DNA from: an uncultured Chlorobiaceae bacterium
GTDB taxonomy: Bacteria; Bacteroidota; Chlorobiia; Chlorobiales; Chlorobiaceae
Reading direction: 5' to 3'
Length of the DNA stretch: 38,868 nt
Assembly: GCA_903851385.1 (NCBI GenBank)
Contig: CAINOC010000038.1
Coordinates: 1-38,868, forward strand
Shown here: positions 1 to 8,275 of the stretch, in pieces
How positions within the stretch are numbered: position 1 is the stretch's first letter
How the letters are laid out: the number at the start of each line of letters is the position of its first letter
Translations under genes and position numbers: made by a program
Notes under the pieces: model-generated
Seen by the model: only the letters and a program-made list of their open reading frames with translations
The model's database searches: none
What the model was told of the DNA's origin: nothing

Positions 1-7
1 CAGAATC

Positions 8-835
8 TTACCTTTTCTGGTTTTTCATTTCCTCCTGCATTTTCTTCACCATAGCCTCGAGTTCCTTCTTTTTATTTGCAGACGAGCCAAGATGTATTGC
101 AGGAAATTCAGTTTTAGTATATCCTTCGGGAACCTTGAATAAGGAGGCTTCAAGTCCGTGTTTATCTACCTTGGTCAACTCGGTAGTAATGTTGGCCTGC
201 TTATGCCATATTTTCACAGGAAATCCATCAAGACCCTCAGCCTTCATTCTCTTGGCTAATTCAGGCATGTTCTTGTCATTTGTACTCTGCATCCGAGCAT
301 AGGTAAAATAATCAAGTATCTCTTTTGAAACCCACATCTCCATCACCGATTCACCATGAGTGATTCGGACATGCGTGCAATTGTATCCATTAACCTGTTC
401 CTTGCCGAGATTTTCAATTTTCGCATTGTTATACCCATCAGACTTTTCAACTCCGGCTACCTCTTTTTTCATAACGTCTGTATCGATAACTGAATAGGAT
501 TTTTGTGCAGTATTGACGAGATAAACAAGATTCGGAGTTTCAGAAGGAGAAATTATAACCATCTGTACGTCTGAAGGCATGTTTTTCATGTGTGAAGAAC
601 TTTCGGTCCGGACTCCCTGCTTGGCAATAAAGAGCTTTGTTTCAGTGGTTCCTGCCTCAGGTATAATGGTCTGCATGGTAAGAACTCCTTCAAAAGGTTG
701 GAGACCCGGCAGGATTGAGCCGACAGTACTACCAGAAGTTGGGGATGAACCGGTTTCAGTCTTTTTGCTGCTACAAGCACCGAGTGCGAGCAAACCAATG
801 AGAACGAGCAGAAGCGTAGAAACGACTTTTCGCAT
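8..835 (-). CDS. Putative lipoprotein, DUF4412-like
   Basis: A 275-residue predicted lipoprotein. The N-terminus is a clear type II signal peptide: basic MRK, a leucine-rich core, then a lipobox ending in LGAC with Cys21 as the lipidation site, followed by a Ser/Lys/Thr-rich linker to about residue 45. The mature part (EGVLTMQT..., later VMEMWVSKEIL and FPVKIWHK) resembles periplasmic LolA/LolB-like or DUF4412 beta-rich proteins that often bind hydrophobic ligands. That placement is by pattern only. The C-terminus is a Lys/Glu/Met-rich amphipathic helix. It is the last gene of a minus-strand run (hflX, ybeY, membrane protein, this gene) and lies 52 bases after its upstream neighbour. The function is unknown; an envelope location is well supported by the signal peptide. 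Confidence 0.75.
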   Translation of the reverse strand: MRKVVSTLLLVLIGLLALGACSSKKTETGSSPTSGSTVGSILPGLQPFEGVLTMQTIIPEAGTTETKLFIAKQGVRTESSSHMKNMPSDVQMVIISPSETPNLVYLVNTAQKSYSVIDTDVMKKEVAGVEKSDGYNNAKIENLGKEQVNGYNCTHVRITHGESVMEMWVSKEILDYFTYARMQSTNDKNMPELAKRMKAEGLDGFPVKIWHKQANITTELTKVDKHGLEASLFKVPEGYTKTEFPAIHLGSSANKKKELEAMVKKMQEEMKNQKR

Positions 836-887
836 AATGGTACCTGTTTTATGGTTAACTGGAAGCGTTCTTTAAGTGATAAAATTT

Positions 888-1430
888 TCAAGGAAGCATA
901 AGTTCCTGATAAGTGCATACAAAAGCAATGGTTCCAATCTTCTCATTCAGGCCCATAACAGGAACCAGAAACATGCTTTTGCCCTGTTGCACCGGATAAA
1001 AAACAAGTTCAGATGAACCAAGGTTCATTCCGGGATAAGAACGAGAAAAGGGACTCCCCTGCAGCTTGCGATCAGTAGATACCTTGATGGTACCGGATGG
1101 GTCAACAAGCATGATCAGGCCGAACCCTTTCCTTTTGATCAGTGCATTAAAATACTCGTCTATCTGCTCATAATTGAACCGCATCAGCTCTTTGCGCACA
1201 GACCAGGCAAGAGGAAGCGCGAAAAGCTTCATCTCCTGGCGCTGCATATCGATATACTGAATCTCGGCACGCTCTGTAAACTGCTGCTGCTTCTGCTCTC
1301 CCTGGTAGCGGGTCCAGAAAATCCCTCCAACAAGCGCAACTATAACAAGGAAAATAGTGATTAGAAGAAAACGATTCCAGATTGAGGACTTTGTCTGTGG
1401 AATTTCCTGCAAGTCAGTGCTGTTTTTCAT
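888..1430 (-). CDS. Single-pass membrane protein with sensor-like extracytoplasmic domain
   Basis: A 180-residue protein with a polar N-terminus (1-20), one strong transmembrane helix at about 22-42, then a soluble domain. The helix from 45 to 95 is Glu/Gln/Arg-rich and coiled-coil-like. It is followed by a segment (LIMLVDPSGTIKVSTDRKL) typical of PAS/Cache-type extracytoplasmic sensor folds and by a second strand-rich part with PVMGLNEKIGTIAF. There is no attached kinase, methyl-accepting or GGDEF output, so this is a stand-alone Cache-like module. It starts 14 bases after ybeY and is followed by the lipoprotein gene, so all are probably co-transcribed with hflX-ybeY. The fold assignment is inference and I do not recognise a named family. 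Confidence 0.7.
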   Translation of the reverse strand: MKNSTDLQEIPQTKSSIWNRFLLITIFLVIVALVGGIFWTRYQGEQKQQQFTERAEIQYIDMQRQEMKLFALPLAWSVRKELMRFNYEQIDEYFNALIKRKGFGLIMLVDPSGTIKVSTDRKLQGSPFSRSYPGMNLGSSELVFYPVQQGKSMFLVPVMGLNEKIGTIAFVCTYQELMLP

Positions 1431-1443
1431 GGATTCAAAAGAA

Positions 1444-1866
1444 TTATGCTGTTTCGGGAGAGAACAGATTGAGATAGAAGGCTTCTTTTTCCTCGATCAG
1501 CTTTCGATCGTCAGGAGAGTGATCGTCATAACCAATGAGATGAAGTGCGGAATGGAAGGTAACGCGCAAAAGTTCCTGCTGCAAATCAGTCGAAAACCTG
1601 GACGCATTTTCCTTGACAACATCGAGCGAGATATAAAACTCACCATCGATATCACTCCCCTTGTTATAACGGAATGTAATGGTATCGGTAGGATAATCAT
1701 GCTGCAAAAATTCGCGGTTTATGCGTTGCATCATTTTGTTGCCGCAATAGACTCCGACAATGGACTCCACCGTATAGCCTTCATTCTTCAGCACTAACAG
1801 AACTGCTTTTTCAAGCAGTTGTTCAGGGAGCTCCCTTTTAGTCGTGTTATAAATCTGCAGGGTCAT
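1444..1866 (-). CDS. ybeY: Endoribonuclease YbeY (rRNA maturation factor)
   Basis: A 140-residue YbeY/UPF0054 zinc-dependent endoribonuclease, which acts in 16S rRNA 3' maturation and 70S quality control. The family signature H-x3-H-x5-H is present as HSALHLIGYDDHS at about residues 105-117, and the preceding NREFLQHDYPTDTITFRY segment is also typical. Length is at the short end of the normal range. Its start codon overlaps the hflX stop in an ATGA arrangement (1863-1866), indicating translational coupling with hflX. No anomaly is visible. Confidence 0.93.
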   Translation of the reverse strand: MTLQIYNTTKRELPEQLLEKAVLLVLKNEGYTVESIVGVYCGNKMMQRINREFLQHDYPTDTITFRYNKGSDIDGEFYISLDVVKENASRFSTDLQQELLRVTFHSALHLIGYDDHSPDDRKLIEEKEAFYLNLFSPETA

Positions 1867-3152
1867 GTTGTAAGCTTTTGTGAGGATGCAATAAGAGCAT
1901 CGATGTGTTTGAGATGGTGTTTGTGTACCCTGAAGGTCAACTCAACCTCTTCATCAATACAGCGCTCATCAATAACTTCTGTGTGCTCGTAGAGATAGCT
2001 GATGAGTTTATAGTTGGAAACATGAATGCTTATGTGGCGCTCCTGGTAGTCGCGGGCTACATGCTGGCTGATTATCTCTTTGAGGAGTGTAATATTGAGA
2101 CCACGAACAGCGGATATATAGACCGCATCGGGATATTTTTCACTGAACGCCCTGAGCAGCGAAGGATCTTCAAGGGCATCAATCTTATTGAATACATCGA
2201 TAACATGATCATGCATAACCCCGATATCTTTGAGCGTGTCGCGCACAACCTGCATCTGATCCTCAAAGCCAGGATGACTTATGTCGATGATATGAAGCAG
2301 AAAATCGGCCTGCAGCACCTCATCAAGGGTTGACTGAAAACTTTCGACAAGGGTGTGCGGCAGTTTGCGGATAAAACCGACCGTATCAGACAAAAGAACA
2401 AGCTTGTTGATGTTCAGTTCCAGACGGCGGGTTTTGGTATCCAGCGTGGCAAAGAGCCTGTTTTCGGCAAAGGCTTGGGCCTCCGGGCAGAGCGTGTTCA
2501 TCAGGGTAGACTTACCGGCATTGGTATAGCCCACAAGAGAGACTCTCGGGACTGTCTGCCGGCCCTGAGTCTGGGTGTCATGCTGCAGGGAAACCTCTTT
2601 AAGCTTCTTTTTCAAGAGAGAGATCCTGTTGCGAACCAGTCGGCGGTCGGTCTCAATCTGAGTTTCACCGGGACCTTTGTTGCCAATACCTCCCTTCTGT
2701 TTTGACAAGTGAGTCCACTGTCCGGACAGGCGCGGGAGCATGTATTCAAGCTGAGCAAGTTCAACCTGCATTTTTGCCTGAGCCGATTGCGCTCTTATGG
2801 CAAAAATTTGCAAAATCAGGGCTGTGCGATCGATAACCTTGCACTGGAGAGTCTTTTCGAGATTTCTTGCCTGGGCTGGAGAAAGATCGTCATCGAATAT
2901 TACAAGATCAATTTCCTTCTCCTTGACAAACAAAACCAGTTCTTCGACCTTGCCTTTTCCTATACAGTAAGCAGGGTCGCGCAGTTTTTTATCCTGAATG
3001 AATGTATCTACAATATCAGCTCCTGCAGTATCGGCGAGAAAAGCAAGCTCATCAAGATATTCCTCAACAAGGGATCTGGGTATTTCGGGGGGGGAACAGA
3101 GGCCTATAAGAATGGCCCTTTCCCTTTTGTTTTCAGATTCGACAATATTCAA
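1863..3152 (-). CDS. hflX: GTPase HflX
   Basis: A 429-residue HflX GTPase, a ribosome-associated Obg-HflX family protein that splits stalled or stressed ribosomes. The N-terminal HflX domain has LVIFDDDLSPAQARNLE, and the family linker GGIGNKGPGETQIETDRR precedes the G domain. G1 is GYTNAGKST near residue 210, G3 is DTVGFIRKLP, and G4 is NKID. Length fits the family. It is the first gene of the minus-strand run and is divergent from crtB across a 212-base intergenic region. It overlaps ybeY by four bases. Confidence 0.96.
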   Translation of the reverse strand: MNIVESENKRERAILIGLCSPPEIPRSLVEEYLDELAFLADTAGADIVDTFIQDKKLRDPAYCIGKGKVEELVLFVKEKEIDLVIFDDDLSPAQARNLEKTLQCKVIDRTALILQIFAIRAQSAQAKMQVELAQLEYMLPRLSGQWTHLSKQKGGIGNKGPGETQIETDRRLVRNRISLLKKKLKEVSLQHDTQTQGRQTVPRVSLVGYTNAGKSTLMNTLCPEAQAFAENRLFATLDTKTRRLELNINKLVLLSDTVGFIRKLPHTLVESFQSTLDEVLQADFLLHIIDISHPGFEDQMQVVRDTLKDIGVMHDHVIDVFNKIDALEDPSLLRAFSEKYPDAVYISAVRGLNITLLKEIISQHVARDYQERHISIHVSNYKLISYLYEHTEVIDERCIDEEVELTFRVHKHHLKHIDALIASSQKLTT

Positions 3153-3237
3153 CAGGGCAATAATTAATTAGGTAAGTATTTGAAGCATAATGAACGGTAA
3201 CATGTGTTGTTGCTATATTACAACCATTGTTTTATCT

Positions 3238-3265
3238 TGACAAACTCTTTTTGTTAACGTTGTCA
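3238..3265. promoter_or_regulatory. Inverted repeat in hflX-crtB divergent intergenic region
   Basis: TGACAA (3238-3243) and TTGTCA (3260-3265) form a perfect 6-bp inverted repeat separated by 16 bases, in the 212-base region between divergent hflX and crtB. The left arm overlaps a TTGACA (3237-3242) that matches a sigma-70 -35 box, but no convincing -10 box lies 16-18 bases downstream. It could be an operator or chance; the support is only the symmetry and the location. Confidence 0.25.
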
Positions 3266-3364
3266 CGACCTAAAAAGTTACATATTTTTACTTGCAAGGC
3301 ATTCATTAAAGAGGATAACTGAGCTGTGGTGACCGGAACAGGCTAATATAAGCGCGTATGTCAG

Positions 3365-4297
3365 ATGAATTACAGCTATAATGAGAATACTGCCGGGAAA
3401 GAAATAAATAAGCTGATAACGATTCAAGAAGCTTATAGTTACTGCAGAAATATCTCCAGACATCACGCTAAAACATTTTACCTCGCCAGCCTGTTTCTCC
3501 CAAAAAAGCAGCAAAACCCGATTTTTGCAATCTATGCCCTCTTGAGAACGGTTGATGATGTCGTCGATATGGCAGAGGACAAGCTTAAAGATGGCCTGAT
3601 TACCAGCGAAGAGATCAGCGTGATGCTTGAGAGCTGGAAATTGCGGCTTAAAGCGTGCTATGCCGGAAACGTTGATAATGATCCGATCATGATGGCATGG
3701 CAGGATACCCTGAAAAGCTATGCAATCCCGATTGAGCTCCCGCTTGATCTTATGGATGGTGTTGCAATGGATATCGAGTTCAAGCCCTTTGAGACCTTTG
3801 AGGAGCTTTACGTTTACTGTTACAAGGTCGCTGCGGTGGTCGGGCTGATGACATCTGAAATTTTCGGATACAGTGATAAAAAGGCGCTGGAGCACGCCAT
3901 TGAGCTTGGAATAGCCATGCAGCTGACCAACATTTTGCGTGATATAGGTGAAGATGTGGACCGGGGAAGAATATACCTTCCACTGGAGGATCTACGGCGT
4001 TTCAACTATTCGCAAGAAGAGTTCATGCAAAAAAGAATAAATAATAACTTCACCAATCTGATGAAGTTTCAGATCGAAAGAGCTCGGAGCTACTACCGCT
4101 CTTCGGAAAAAGGTATACCGATGCTTGAGAGGCAAAGCCGCTTTGGTGTATGCATCAGCAGCATAAATTACGGCAATATTTTAAGCGCAATCGAGAAAAA
4201 CAATTATGATGTTTTTTCAAAAAGGGCATATCGCTCTTTTTATCAGAAGATCAGCACCATTCCTTACGTCTGGTATAAAACCCGTGTGGGCAGCTGA
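3365..4297 (+). CDS. crtB: Squalene/phytoene synthase family protein, probably CrtB
   Basis: A 310-residue trans-isoprenyl diphosphate synthase of the squalene/phytoene synthase family. Phytoene synthase condenses two geranylgeranyl diphosphates, the first committed step of carotenoid synthesis, and green sulfur bacteria need carotenoids for chlorosomes. The substrate-binding motifs are present: SRHHAKTFYLASLFLP at 31-46, the first Asp-rich motif DDVVD at 64-68, and the second DIGED at 193-197 inside LTNILRDIGEDVDRGRIYLP. Length is normal. The chosen ATG has no strong Shine-Dalgarno sequence but the motif spacing fits. Squalene synthase or HpnC/D-type activity cannot be excluded from motifs alone; phytoene synthase is favoured from the lineage. 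Confidence 0.82.
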   Translation: MNYSYNENTAGKEINKLITIQEAYSYCRNISRHHAKTFYLASLFLPKKQQNPIFAIYALLRTVDDVVDMAEDKLKDGLITSEEISVMLESWKLRLKACYAGNVDNDPIMMAWQDTLKSYAIPIELPLDLMDGVAMDIEFKPFETFEELYVYCYKVAAVVGLMTSEIFGYSDKKALEHAIELGIAMQLTNILRDIGEDVDRGRIYLPLEDLRRFNYSQEEFMQKRINNNFTNLMKFQIERARSYYRSSEKGIPMLERQSRFGVCISSINYGNILSAIEKNNYDVFSKRAYRSFYQKISTIPYVWYKTRVGS

Positions 4298-4360
4298 GAA
4301 ACCGGATAGTCAAGGCTGATCATATTTTTTCACATACAGAATTCACAGGTATACGACATC

Positions 4361-5896
4361 ATGAGTAAAGAGAACGAACAGAACCCGAACAACCCTGAAC
4401 AACCGAGTCAGCCCTCCCTGAATGACCAGATGCTGCGCCGACTGGAAGAAAGGCAACACCTCATTGATGCAGGGGTTAATCCTTACCCTTGCCAGTTCGA
4501 TGTCAGTCGGTCTTCACATGATATTCTCATCAATTTTCAGGATGATATTCACGAACCAGTGTCGGTTGCGGGAAGAATCATGACCATTAGAAAGATGGGA
4601 AAAGCATCGTTTTTCCATCTTCAGGACTCCAGAGGCAGAATCCAGATTTACCTTAAAAAAGATGAGGTAGGGAAAGCTGCCTATGACACCTTCAAATTAC
4701 TTGATATCGGTGATATCGTCGGGGTGAAGGGGTATACGTTCAAAACCAGAACCGGTGAAATATCAGTACATGCTGAACAGCTGGAGCTGCTTACCAAATC
4801 TCTGAGACCGATACCGGTTGCCAAGGAAAAAGAGGTCGATGGGGAAAAAGTGATTTTTGACGCTTTCAGCGACAAGGAACTTCGCTATCGCCAGAGATAT
4901 GTTGATCTGATTGTCAATCCGGAGGTAAAAGAGACCTTTATAAAGCGCTCAGCCGTTGTTTCGTTCATGAGGCAATTTTTTGCCAAACGAGGGTGGCTTG
5001 AAGTTGAAACACCTATACTGCAACCGATATACGGTGGTGCGGCCGCTAGGCCTTTCACGACGCATCACAACGCACTCGACATGCAGCTCTATTTGCGTAT
5101 TGCCAATGAGCTTTACCTCAAACGACTTATTGTGGGAGGATTTGACGGGGTATTCGAATTTGGAAAGGATTTCAGAAATGAGGGAATCGACCGTTTCCAT
5201 AACCCTGAATTCACCCAGGTTGAGCTTTATGTTGCCTACAAGGATTATAACTGGATGATGAAGCTGGTTGAGGAGCTGTTTTACCAGACTGCTCTCGAAG
5301 TCAACCAGAGCGATGTTACCACGTTTCTCGGCAACGACATCAATCTGAAGCCTCCTTTCAAGCGCCTGAGCATTATCGATGCTATCATGGAATACACAGG
5401 TAAGGATATTCGGGGGAAATCGGAAGAGGAGCTTCGCAATACGGCAAAAGATCTTGGACTGTCACTGGATCCAAAAATCAGCAGCGGCAAGATTATCGAT
5501 GAAATTTTTGGAGAATTTGTTGAGCCAAAGCTTATTCAGCCAACATTTATAACCGATTACCCTACTGAAATGTCGCCCCTGGCAAAGGAACATGCTTCAC
5601 AGCCGGGAATCGTTGAGAGGTTTGAGCTTATTGTCGGCGGTAAAGAGGTGTGCAACTCTTTTTCAGAACTGAACGATCCGGTCATACAGCGCGAAAGGCT
5701 TGAGTCGCAGGCCCGATTAAGACAGAGGGGAGATGAGGAGGCTATGATTGTTGATGAAGACTTCCTTCGGGCAATCGAGTATGGCATGCCTCCATGCGCG
5801 GGGCTTGGCATTGGGATTGACCGTCTGGTGATGCTGATTACCGGGCAGGACTCCATCAGGGATGTGATCTTCTTTCCGCATTTGAAACCGGAATAG
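4361..5896 (+). CDS. lysS: Lysyl-tRNA synthetase, class II
   Basis: A 511-residue class IIb lysyl-tRNA synthetase, charging tRNA-Lys in the cytoplasm. It has an N-terminal OB-fold anticodon-binding domain (about 65-165; [19 protein letters not shown]). The catalytic core follows, with motif 2 [18 protein letters not shown] around residues 268-285 and motif 3 [12 protein letters not shown] near the C-terminus. The first 25 residues are Asn/Pro/Gln-rich and probably disordered. It follows crtB by 63 bases on the same strand and precedes rqcH, with a palindromic repeat just after its stop codon. Confidence 0.97.
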   Translation: MSKENEQNPNNPEQPSQPSLNDQMLRRLEERQHLIDAGVNPYPCQFDVSRSSHDILINFQDDIHEPVSVAGRIMTIRKMGKASFFHLQDSRGRIQIYLKKDEVGKAAYDTFKLLDIGDIVGVKGYTFKTRTGEISVHAEQLELLTKSLRPIPVAKEKEVDGEKVIFDAFSDKELRYRQRYVDLIVNPEVKETFIKRSAVVSFMRQFFAKRGWLEVETPILQPIYGGAAARPFTTHHNALDMQLYLRIANELYLKRLIVGGFDGVFEFGKDFRNEGIDRFHNPEFTQVELYVAYKDYNWMMKLVEELFYQTALEVNQSDVTTFLGNDINLKPPFKRLSIIDAIMEYTGKDIRGKSEEELRNTAKDLGLSLDPKISSGKIIDEIFGEFVEPKLIQPTFITDYPTEMSPLAKEHASQPGIVERFELIVGGKEVCNSFSELNDPVIQRERLESQARLRQRGDEEAMIVDEDFLRAIEYGMPPCAGLGIGIDRLVMLITGQDSIRDVIFFPHLKPE

Positions 5897-5906
5897 GAGA
5901 GGAGAT

Positions 5907-5944
5907 ATAAGTCTTATAGGGCCTATGGTACCTATAGGACTTAT
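5907..5944. repeat. Palindromic TATAGG-type repeat between lysS and rqcH
   Basis: A 14-base left arm (5907-5920, ATAAGTCTTATAGG) pairs with a right arm (5931-5944, CCTATAGGACTTAT) with a single G-U wobble position, around a 10-base loop. The composition (GACTTAT/CCTATAGG units, about 7-nt period) resembles heptameric intergenic repeats that I recall from Chlorobium-type genomes. It has no T-tract on the plus strand, so it is a weak terminator candidate. It contains an ATG at 5925 in frame with rqcH, which would be buried in the loop. Confidence 0.7.
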
Positions 5945-5963
5945 AAAAACCTTCAAGAGGATA

Positions 5964-7607
5964 ATGATACGCAACTACTTTACTCTCTACCATGCGGCAA
6001 TGGAGCTGCATGAACGGCTACAAGGGGGAGTTGTGGCGGAGATATATTCACAGGATAAAAATGAACTGAGACTCAGTTTCATTGACGTTGAAGGCCGGCA
6101 TCTGCAGATTGTCGTTGTTACGCACACTCCCCTGCTCTCTTTTTATATACGAGAGGGTGCCAGCAAAAAATCTCGCGATTCAGCAAGTCTGATGAACGAG
6201 GTCTATAATAAGAAGGTGTCAAGCGTTGACATTTCTCCATATGACAGGGAGATACGCATTACTCTTGCTGATGAAGTGACAATTGTGATGCAGTTGTTCA
6301 GTTCAAAGACAAACGTTTTTCTCGTTAGAGAAAAGCTGATTATCGATGCGTTCAAGCAGAAAAACTCCCTGGCAGGTCAACCCTATCATTTCGGGAGTGA
6401 TACAGCGGGTGTATTGAAAGAACTGGAAAAGCTGGCGATGAACAAAGCCCTTTTTCTGGAGCAATTCAACAGCAGGGATGAAAAAAGCCTCGCTGAAAAA
6501 CTGCAGGCCATGCTTCCTGGTTTTGATCGATCGATAGTAAAAGAGATGCTCAATATGGCGACTGATGAGAAAAGCCCCGAAGCACTCTTTATCGCGTTCC
6601 GGTCTCTTTTTTATGAACTGATTGACGCCAAAGGGGGCGTGAGGGAAAAAGAGAATGGTGAACCGGTATTTTCACTTCTGCAGATCGCCGGAAAGCAAAC
6701 ACGTTTTTTTGATTCGATTCTTGAAGGCCTTTCGTATTACAGCATAAAAATGTGGCAGTTTGCTGAAACACAAGAGGAGCTGAAAACAGTTCAAAAAAAA
6801 CTGAAGCGGGAACTCGAGAAGAAACTAAAAAGTGTTGATGGCTTCAACCCTGAAATGCTCGAAGGGTTTGCCCGAAACTATGAAACCTCGGGCCACCTGC
6901 TTATGGCTTCCCTTTACCAGCCAAGAACTGAAAGAGAGAGCATTACTGTTAAAAACATTTTCGAGCCAGGGATGCAGGATATAACCATCCGCCTGAAAGA
7001 GGCGTTGACGCTTCAGAAAAATGCTGAAGAGTATTTTTCGAAGGCATCGAAAACAAGAGGGAAACTCAAAGTAATGCGGGAACGGCTTGCTGGACTTGAG
7101 CGGGATAAAAATGCACTTGAAGAACTTCTTGCCGCGACAGAAACAATTGTAACTCTAAAAGATGCTCGCAGATTTATTGAAGACCATTCCGACCTGTTGG
7201 GGAATACGGGGGCTAGAGCGCCGAAAAATAACCAGTCTCTTTTACCGTTCAGAATTATACAACTATCCCGGAGCGCCTCTTTACTCATCGGCAAAAATGC
7301 AGCAAACAATGAGTTACTGACCTTTACCCATGCCCGTCCCAATGATATATGGCTCCATGCCCGTGGTTCAGCTGGCTCTCACTGTGTGCTGAAAGGTGCA
7401 ACATTACAACATCAGAATGAAATCAAAAAAGCCGCAGAAATTGCTGCATGGTATTCTGCTGCAAAACATTCTGAACTCGTACCCGTAATGTATACCCTTA
7501 AAAAATATGTCAGGCGTGGGAAAAACCTTCCAACAGGTCAGGTAATTGTTGACCGTGAAGAGGTAGTGATGGTCAGACCGTCAAAAACGGGTGCACCAGA
7601 TGCATAG
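5964..7607 (+). CDS. rqcH: NFACT family protein (RqcH/Rqc2 homologue)
   Basis: A 547-residue NFACT protein, counted from the ATG at 5964. In other bacteria RqcH binds obstructed 50S subunits and recruits tRNA-Ala to add C-terminal alanine tails. NFACT-N is at about 1-200 (start MIRNYFTLYHAAMELHERL), a long charged coiled-coil middle at about 270-430, and NFACT-R (DUF814) near the C-terminus with LLIGKNAANNELLTF and ARPNDIWLHARGSAGSH. An in-frame ATG 13 codons earlier (5925) exists, but it lies in the loop of the palindromic repeat and the extra residues do not look like the family. The internal start has AAGAGG just upstream, although the spacing is short. A 253-base AT-rich gap follows, with only a small hairpin (about 7760-7776). 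Confidence 0.9.
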   Translation: MIRNYFTLYHAAMELHERLQGGVVAEIYSQDKNELRLSFIDVEGRHLQIVVVTHTPLLSFYIREGASKKSRDSASLMNEVYNKKVSSVDISPYDREIRITLADEVTIVMQLFSSKTNVFLVREKLIIDAFKQKNSLAGQPYHFGSDTAGVLKELEKLAMNKALFLEQFNSRDEKSLAEKLQAMLPGFDRSIVKEMLNMATDEKSPEALFIAFRSLFYELIDAKGGVREKENGEPVFSLLQIAGKQTRFFDSILEGLSYYSIKMWQFAETQEELKTVQKKLKRELEKKLKSVDGFNPEMLEGFARNYETSGHLLMASLYQPRTERESITVKNIFEPGMQDITIRLKEALTLQKNAEEYFSKASKTRGKLKVMRERLAGLERDKNALEELLAATETIVTLKDARRFIEDHSDLLGNTGARAPKNNQSLLPFRIIQLSRSASLLIGKNAANNELLTFTHARPNDIWLHARGSAGSHCVLKGATLQHQNEIKKAAEIAAWYSAAKHSELVPVMYTLKKYVRRGKNLPTGQVIVDREEVVMVRPSKTGAPDA

Positions 7608-7860
7608 GCAATCACAGATCTCATCGCTATGTAACAAGTTACTGCTGTATTCTTTGCTTCGACGTGATTGAAAAAAAGGAAATTAACGACTGGTTTGGCA
7701 TAAGAAATTACCAAAAACCTCGCTTAATTTTTCAGTATCGGGTAATATTGGATTCTTAAAAATAGCTGGGCTATTTATTCTTTATTATTGCAAGAAAAGA
7801 GCCATTTTCTTTCACGATCAACCAGTATGTTTTAACAACTTTATTCAAGTCGCACTCACT

Positions 7861-8253
7861 ATGGAAACCTATAAACTTGTCTTACCTGAACACCTTAACC
7901 ATTATGGTTTTCTGTTTGGCGGCAACCTTTTGAAATGGATCGACGAGGTGAGCTACATTACTGTGTCACTGGATTATCCCGGTTGCAACTTTGTCACGGT
8001 AGGGATGGATAAGGTAGAGTTCAAAAAAAGCATACTGGGAGGATCAATTCTTTGTTTTGTAACAGAAAAGACCCGAACAGGAAAAACTTCAGTAGAATAC
8101 ACCGTCCATGTCTATAAAAAAAGTATTGAAACTGGTGAACGGATTCTTGCGTTCAGCACGCATATCACCTTTGTATGCCTTGATGAGAGTGGCCTAAAAA
8201 AGGAACTTTGCTGCGGGTATAAAACATCGGGTTCAGGTAAAAACTGCCTTTGA
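7861..8253 (+). CDS. Acyl-CoA thioesterase, hotdog fold
   Basis: A 130-residue hotdog-fold protein of the cytosolic acyl-CoA hydrolase (YciA/BACH-like) type, hydrolysing acyl-CoA to free acid and CoA. The signature is the N-terminal [23 protein letters not shown] (residues 7-29), with the conserved Asn-x-x-G-x-x-F-G-G-x-L pattern and an acidic residue in the helix. The [12 protein letters not shown] strand and the [13 protein letters not shown] strand follow. Length is typical for a single-domain enzyme. It stands alone, convergent with the lptF/G-like gene, with a small hairpin and T-run at its stop codon. Substrate preference cannot be read from sequence. Confidence 0.85.
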   Translation: METYKLVLPEHLNHYGFLFGGNLLKWIDEVSYITVSLDYPGCNFVTVGMDKVEFKKSILGGSILCFVTEKTRTGKTSVEYTVHVYKKSIETGERILAFSTHITFVCLDESGLKKELCCGYKTSGSGKNCL

Positions 8254-8265
8254 GGGCATTTTTTT
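8245..8265 (+). terminator. Weak intrinsic terminator at thioesterase stop
   Basis: TGCC (8245-8248) pairs with GGCA (8255-8258) around a six-base loop and is followed by seven T (8259-8265). The stem is only four base pairs and overlaps the stop codon, so termination strength is uncertain. Position between convergent genes supports the call. Confidence 0.45.
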
Positions 8266-8275
8266 ATGCGTTCTG

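Noticed and set aside
7760-7776. AAATAGC/GCTATTT hairpin upstream of the thioesterase gene
   Set aside because: Short A+T-rich stem with a three-base loop; could arise by chance in this A+T-rich gap.
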